A stretch of 10,383 bases of DNA, taken from contig PRDV01000021.1 in assembly GCA_003174035.1 (NCBI GenBank), positions 1 to 10,383 of the forward strand, read 5' to 3'. Below the pieces are notes generated by a model that was given only the letters and a program-made list of their open reading frames with translations, did no database searches and was not told the DNA's origin. The position numbers and the translations under genes were made by a program. Position 1 is the stretch's first letter. Every line of letters starts with the position of its first letter. Origin of the DNA: Candidatus Babelota bacterium. GTDB taxonomy: Bacteria; Babelota; Babeliae; Babelales; Babelaceae. Below are positions 6,750-10,383 of the stretch, piece after piece.

Positions 6750-8072
6750 TTAAGCTTGAACAAGTAATTCCTCTATAAGAGGCTTAATGCGATCCTTAAA
6801 ACACTCTCGTTTAAATTGCTTCATTTTTTCTTTGATCACCAGAGCTTCGCCATCAAGATAGCGCTTAAGAATTACAGGTACATCGGCAAACTGCGTGAGT
6901 GAAACGCCAAAGCCATTTTTGATAACAAATTCAACATTCATAAGCTCCCACCAAATCGTACCGTGTGTCTGATCAAGAATCATCGGCAGGTTGCTTTCTA
7001 CTGCTTCACATACCGATCCAGGCCCTGGCTTGGTAATCAAAATATCAGACATCGCCATCAAATCGGCAATGCGATCGGTAAACCCAAGCAGGGTCATGGT
7101 AACCCCAGGGGGTAAAAGAATTTTGCTGATATTGCGTTTAAGCTGCTCATTGCGGCCAAGTACCACAATCATATGCAACGGCATCTTCATGCGAGCTAGA
7201 GTGCGTACATACCGATAAATAGTAAGTGACCCTGCACCGCCCATGAAGACCATGACTACGGGCCTGTTTTTTGGCACCTTAAACTCCTTCTTGAGGGCCT
7301 TCACGTCTGGTTGCGCAAAGAAGGCAGGCCGCAAAGGAAAACCAGTGACCACAATCTTATTATCGGGTATTTGCGCCTGCTTAATTTTTTCCTTTAACCC
7401 AGGGTCATCAAAGGCGAGGGTATAGCGAAATTTCTGATAAGTAGGATGCGCTATACCATTGACATAGTTGGTAGTATCTAAATCATTGGTCAATACTAAA
7501 AAAGGAACTGATAATTTTTCCGCTACCGCAAGCAAAGCAGCATTTACGAAAGGAATAACCGAAACAATGAGATCGGGCTTTGTGTCAGCAAAGTACTCTA
7601 AAACCAGCTTCTCTACCGTACTTTGGCGCCAATTAAGATACCCAGCTCCTGTTGTTGCAAATGTACCCACAAGGTTTGTCCAACGGCACCGGAGACAAAA
7701 ATTGTAAAAATCTTCGCCATTTATTTTCCCCCACGTAAGCGAACCTAAGGTATCCACTGAACGAAGTACTTCATCAAATATATTAACAATGGTAATGTTA
7801 TAGTCTTTTTCAAGATATGCCTTTAACCCTTTGCTTACAGCGGTATGGCCACCGCCCCCACGGCTTGAAAAAACCACAATGCGCTTTTTATGGAGCTTTT
7901 TCTTTTTTGGGGCATCACTCACCCCAACAGGAATATCTGATTTGATGCTATCTGTTGTTTTAGGTTCTGGTACATCGCCGAAACGTTTTCGTAATGCCAC
8001 CTGCTTTGTAAATACAGCAGGCATGCCACACATAAGGGCGACCACAATAAAAAAAAGATGGTATGTATTCAT
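6750..8072 (-). CDS. GT28/MGDG-synthase-like glycosyltransferase with an N-terminal membrane anchor
   Basis: Likely GT-B fold transferase that adds a hexose from a nucleotide sugar to a lipid, related to processive diacylglycerol glucosyltransferases, plant MGDG synthases and MurG. Evidence: the acceptor-side glycine loop VVFSSRGGGGHTAVSKGLKA (67-84); PDLIVSVIPFVNAALLAV (166-183); GGAGS (278-282); LLGFTDRIADLMAMSDILIT (328-347); and KPGPGSVCEAV (348-358), whose Glu356 matches the family's UDP-ribose-binding Glu. ATG at 8072 gives 440 residues and is preferred over frames starting at 8138 or 8120, because it begins a compact hydrophobic segment and lies downstream of a -10-like TATACT. The hydrophobic segment (about 6-21) is followed by KQVALRKR, so the positive-inside rule places the catalytic domain in the cytosol. 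A Lys-rich linker (about 55-64) precedes the fold. The glycan acceptor is unproven. Confidence 0.85.
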   Translation of the reverse strand: MNTYHLFFIVVALMCGMPAVFTKQVALRKRFGDVPEPKTTDSIKSDIPVGVSDAPKKKKLHKKRIVVFSSRGGGGHTAVSKGLKAYLEKDYNITIVNIFDEVLRSVDTLGSLTWGKINGEDFYNFCLRCRWTNLVGTFATTGAGYLNWRQSTVEKLVLEYFADTKPDLIVSVIPFVNAALLAVAEKLSVPFLVLTNDLDTTNYVNGIAHPTYQKFRYTLAFDDPGLKEKIKQAQIPDNKIVVTGFPLRPAFFAQPDVKALKKEFKVPKNRPVVMVFMGGAGSLTIYRYVRTLARMKMPLHMIVVLGRNEQLKRNISKILLPPGVTMTLLGFTDRIADLMAMSDILITKPGPGSVCEAVESNLPMILDQTHGTIWWELMNVEFVIKNGFGVSLTQFADVPVILKRYLDGEALVIKEKMKQFKRECFKDRIKPLIEELLVQA

Positions 8073-8121
8073 TGTTTTGTTCTCATGAATCTTTATTCTT
8101 ATTTTTATCAAGCATACCATG

Positions 8122-8150
8122 AGTATAATTTTTTGCATGTACTTTATGCA
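8122..8150 (-). promoter_or_regulatory. Possible promoter for the glycosyltransferase gene
   Basis: On the minus strand, TATACT (8127-8122) is the same hexamer as the efp -10 candidate. A weak -35, TGCATA (8150-8145, 3/6), stands 17 nt upstream. Transcription would begin near 8115, about 43 nt before ATG 8072 and downstream of the longer start candidates, which supports the shorter protein. Confidence 0.35.
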
Positions 8151-8269
8151 CTGTTAGCCTCATCGATACCTTCAACGGTCTGCGGCACACTGACTCAGTC
8201 ATTACCAGCATTCACTCACGTGCTCGCCTATCATCACTCTAAAAATGTCTATTGGTGTGGCCATAAAAC
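8151..8269. other. Spacer between the ankyrin gene and the glycosyltransferase, no gene seen
   Basis: The only minus-strand frame beginning here is about 20 codons, and the plus-strand frame that crosses it is antisense to the ankyrin 3' end. It holds an 11-bp odd palindrome, TGACTCAGTCA (8191-8201), overlapping a second one, ACTGACTCAGT (8189-8199). There is no convincing hairpin plus U-tract after the ankyrin stop, so a terminator is not evident. Confidence 0.5.
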
Positions 8270-10383
8270 CTACTGCATTTCCAATAATTTAGGATTTACC
8301 TTGGAAACAAATTCTATGAACTCTTTCACTACGTCAGGATTTTCATTCCATTCTCCATGCAGGTGAATTACTATCGTTACTGATGCATCATCTTTCTTCG
8401 TTGCGGTAAGTGTATTATGTTTGATTTTACCGCTAATAAGATTATCTCGCTTAAGCTGCGCAAAGAGATTCAAAATATCCTCCTGGCTAAACTTCAGGTC
8501 TCTTATCCTTCGAAGATTTCCCAAAGAAAGCTGCCGATATAATTTCTTATAGCCGGCCGCAGCTTCAAGTTGTACTAACGATAGCGTTCTTAATAAAGGA
8601 GGCCGCCCAGTTGTTATTGACCTGGATGATGCGCTATCTTGTGAATCCTGTAAACTGCTACTCTGTGAAATAGTACTGAGCCTTCTTTCTAATGTAGGCT
8701 TCGATTGTTCCTCATTCTTTGCGGTAGATTGAATCCTTTTTTCTTTTGACTCTTTTATCTGCTTTACACCTTCGTAATCTGCAACATCCAGCGAAGGCGC
8801 TGTTCGCTCAACAGTTTCCTTCTTGTGCTCATCAAGTTCTTTAGCAGGCTTTTTCTTTTCTTCAGAACGAAACTCTTTTTTCAATGCTTCTTTCTGCTTC
8901 TTAAACAGTTTTTGTTTTTCGCGCTCTTCCTTTTCTAATCTCTTCTTCTCATCATGAGCTACTCTTTTTTCTTCTTCTGCTATCTTTTCACGAAGTATTA
9001 GAATCAATTTCGCAGCGCTCTCTTTTATCTCTTTAGCTTCATTTTTTTTCATCTTCGGCTGTTTTTTTGTATCGCTTACAAGGCTCACATTCTGTTCTTT
9101 GAGCGTCGCACAGCATTCTATAATCCATTGGCAGAGCTCTATTATTGTTCCTTTTTCTTGAATATCACTAGCATCAGATACTTGTGATAAAAATTTCATT
9201 ATAAGCTTTGCTTGCTGTATGTCACTTATTGTTCCAGCCGTTCGCATCTCTTGCAGTGTAGTAAGCGTTGCGCGTTCCAACCATTGAGCAATCTCTTCAT
9301 GCCCCTCTTGGCGCGCTCTATCTGCTGCATTCATAAGCGCATAGTCTGCCTCAAGCAGCATATGAGGACTAGTTTCTACTAGCCAGCGTACCACCTCAAA
9401 GCACCCCTGACCCGCTGCTCGATGTAGCACTGTTGATCCGTTGTTGTCAACTATTGCCAGTAGATTTGGATCGTACTCGACCAACCATTGCGCCAATGCT
9501 CCATGATTATTTTCAGCAACAACATGCAGTACTGTTGAGCCTTCTCGATCAACAATTCCCACTAATTCTTTACATTGCTCAATTAACCATTGCATTAATT
9601 GACCGTGACCTTCTTTACCCGCTATATGAAGAATAGTATAGCCAGTTGATTGGATCGGTTTCTTAACTACATCAGGATATTTCTTTATCATCCATTGCAC
9701 AATGTCAAAATTATTTTGCTGTACAGCCATATGGAGCAAAGTAGTACCATCTTTATCAACCATTTTTATAAGATCTGGGTACTTACCTGCCAACCATTGT
9801 ATCATGGCAACCCCTCCTTGCAGAACCGCTTTGTTAAAAACATTAACCGTTTTACGAGCGTTTTCTAGCACTTTTGGATGTTGGCTTGCCAGCCATTGCA
9901 CAACTTCAGTTTGCCCTCCCGCAACTGCACAATCAAGCACCGTGCGATCATTTTTGGCAAGCTTACTAAGTAGTTGTGAATCTTCACTCAACAACCATTG
10001 CGCTATCTTTAGCTGTCCATGTAAAGCTGCTAGGTGAAGTACATCATGCCCATCTTTATCAACTGCTTTCAAAATTCCTGCTTGTTCATGTACCAACCAT
10101 TGCACAACTTCAAACTGGCCGCTTGCTGCTGCAGCATGAAGTACGTTGTACTTATTTTGGTCAGTCATTTTTGAAAGTTGTGAATATCTACTTATCAACC
10201 ATTGCACCAGCTTAAGCTGGCCATTTGCAGCTGCACAATGCAACACAGTTCTCCCCTTTTGATCCGTCATTCCCACAAGATCCTGAAACTTATCCGCTAA
10301 CCACTGTGTGACCTCAAGCTGCCCTTTTTGAGCAGCTTCATGAAATATATCAACCTGCTTCAGCCGATTTGGATAGTTATTAG
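8270..10383 (-). CDS. Large ankyrin-repeat protein with coiled coil and Ser-rich tail, 5'-partial
   Basis: The frame is open from the right edge to TAG at 8270, giving at least 703 residues. A GTG at 10276 is only an internal codon, because ankyrin sequence (HEAAQKGQLEVTQWLADKF) continues upstream of it. Numbering from the first whole codon, about 11 ankyrin repeats of 33-35 residues fill 10-370, with consensus TVLHxAAxxGxxxVVQWL. A helical part follows (about 375-435), then a Lys/Glu-rich coiled coil (about 445-525). A Ser-rich region (about 564-625) contains RRLS, RTLS and RQLS. The last 70 residues (about 632-703) form a domain I do not recognise, with KIKHNTLTA and VTIVIHLHGEW. Ankyrin arrays bind proteins, and long ones in endosymbionts often act on the host. 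No secretion signal can be judged because the N-terminus is missing. Effector function is inference. Confidence 0.9.
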   Translation of the reverse strand, partial: NNYPNRLKQVDIFHEAAQKGQLEVTQWLADKFQDLVGMTDQKGRTVLHCAAANGQLKLVQWLISRYSQLSKMTDQNKYNVLHAAAASGQFEVVQWLVHEQAGILKAVDKDGHDVLHLAALHGQLKIAQWLLSEDSQLLSKLAKNDRTVLDCAVAGGQTEVVQWLASQHPKVLENARKTVNVFNKAVLQGGVAMIQWLAGKYPDLIKMVDKDGTTLLHMAVQQNNFDIVQWMIKKYPDVVKKPIQSTGYTILHIAGKEGHGQLMQWLIEQCKELVGIVDREGSTVLHVVAENNHGALAQWLVEYDPNLLAIVDNNGSTVLHRAAGQGCFEVVRWLVETSPHMLLEADYALMNAADRARQEGHEEIAQWLERATLTTLQEMRTAGTISDIQQAKLIMKFLSQVSDASDIQEKGTIIELCQWIIECCATLKEQNVSLVSDTKKQPKMKKNEAKEIKESAAKLILILREKIAEEEKRVAHDEKKRLEKEEREKQKLFKKQKEALKKEFRSEEKKKPAKELDEHKKETVERTAPSLDVADYEGVKQIKESKEKRIQSTAKNEEQSKPTLERRLSTISQSSSLQDSQDSASSRSITTGRPPLLRTLSLVQLEAAAGYKKLYRQLSLGNLRRIRDLKFSQEDILNLFAQLKRDNLISGKIKHNTLTATKKDDASVTIVIHLHGEWNENPDVVKEFIEFVSKVNPKLLEMQ
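9278..10306 (-). repeat. Tandem ankyrin-coding DNA repeat, about 102-bp period
   Basis: The plus-strand word caaccattg, or a one- to three-base variant, recurs at about 9278, 9380, 9482, 9584, 9689, 9791, 9890, 9992, 10094, 10196 and 10298. It encodes the Q-W-L/M (or R-W-L) core of each repeat. Most steps are exactly 102 bp (34 codons), with one of 105 and one of 99 that match repeats of 35 and 33 residues. Similarity between units is otherwise modest, so the array is old or codon-constrained rather than freshly amplified. Confidence 0.85.

Noticed and set aside
8073..8138. Longer N-terminus for the glycosyltransferase
   Set aside because: Neither ATG 8138 nor ATG 8120 has a ribosome site, and the likely -10 element lies across or after them.
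8189..8201. Palindrome TGACTCAGTCA as an operator
   Set aside because: It is short, single, has an odd centre and is not placed at a convincing promoter. I record it within the spacer but do not claim a regulator site.
8058..8366. Plus-strand 102-codon frame across the ankyrin-glycosyltransferase spacer
   Set aside because: It is antisense to the 3' end of the ankyrin gene and the start of the glycosyltransferase, has no ribosome site, and its Cys/His/Ser-rich product looks like chance translation.
10274..10276. GTG as the start of the large ankyrin protein
   Set aside because: In-frame ankyrin sequence continues upstream with no stop to the window edge, so this is an internal Val codon.

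Overview
The window looks like part of a chromosome from a small, host-associated bacterium. Four housekeeping-type genes (efp, nusB, glyA and a GT28-type glycosyltransferase) sit beside eukaryote-like repeat proteins: a long ankyrin-repeat protein and two ankyrin plus WD40 proteins. Several products begin with short signal-like sequences. This mix fits Candidatus Dependentiae (TM6, Babeliae-like), intracellular bacteria of protists. That placement is an inference from gene content; other protist endosymbionts such as Chlamydiae, Legionellales or Rickettsiales relatives cannot be excluded without a phylogeny.

Left block (1-4380, all minus strand). Read in transcription order this is efp, nusB, then two tandem paralogous ankyrin-WD40 genes, then a short partial reading frame that leaves the window at base 1. 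Gaps are 6 nt, 14 nt, an ATGA overlap and 47 nt, so this is probably one operon. EF-P acts in translation of proline stretches and NusB in rRNA antitermination. The two repeat proteins downstream look like exported or envelope-facing interaction proteins that arose by duplication. They share the same N-terminal ankyrin part, WD40 middle and about 75-residue helical tail.

Centre (4381-5663). A 113-nt divergent spacer carries two back-to-back promoter candidates, one for efp and one for glyA. GlyA (serine hydroxymethyltransferase) is the only convincing plus-strand gene. Its 3' end overlaps the convergent HAD gene by 9 bp and contains an 11-bp perfect inverted repeat that could stop transcription coming from the HAD side.

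Right block (5655-10383, minus strand). In transcription order: a large ankyrin protein whose 5' end lies beyond the window, a 197-nt spacer with a promoter-like -10, a membrane-anchored GT28/MGDG-synthase-like glycosyltransferase, and a HAD-family phosphatase-like protein with a signal-like N-terminus and a hydrophobic C-terminal end. The ankyrin protein has about 11 repeats of 34 residues, a long Lys/Glu coiled coil, a Ser-rich stretch with three R-x-L-S motifs and an unrecognised C-terminal domain. It is the best host-effector candidate here. No tRNA, rRNA, CRISPR array, insertion sequence or integrase was seen.
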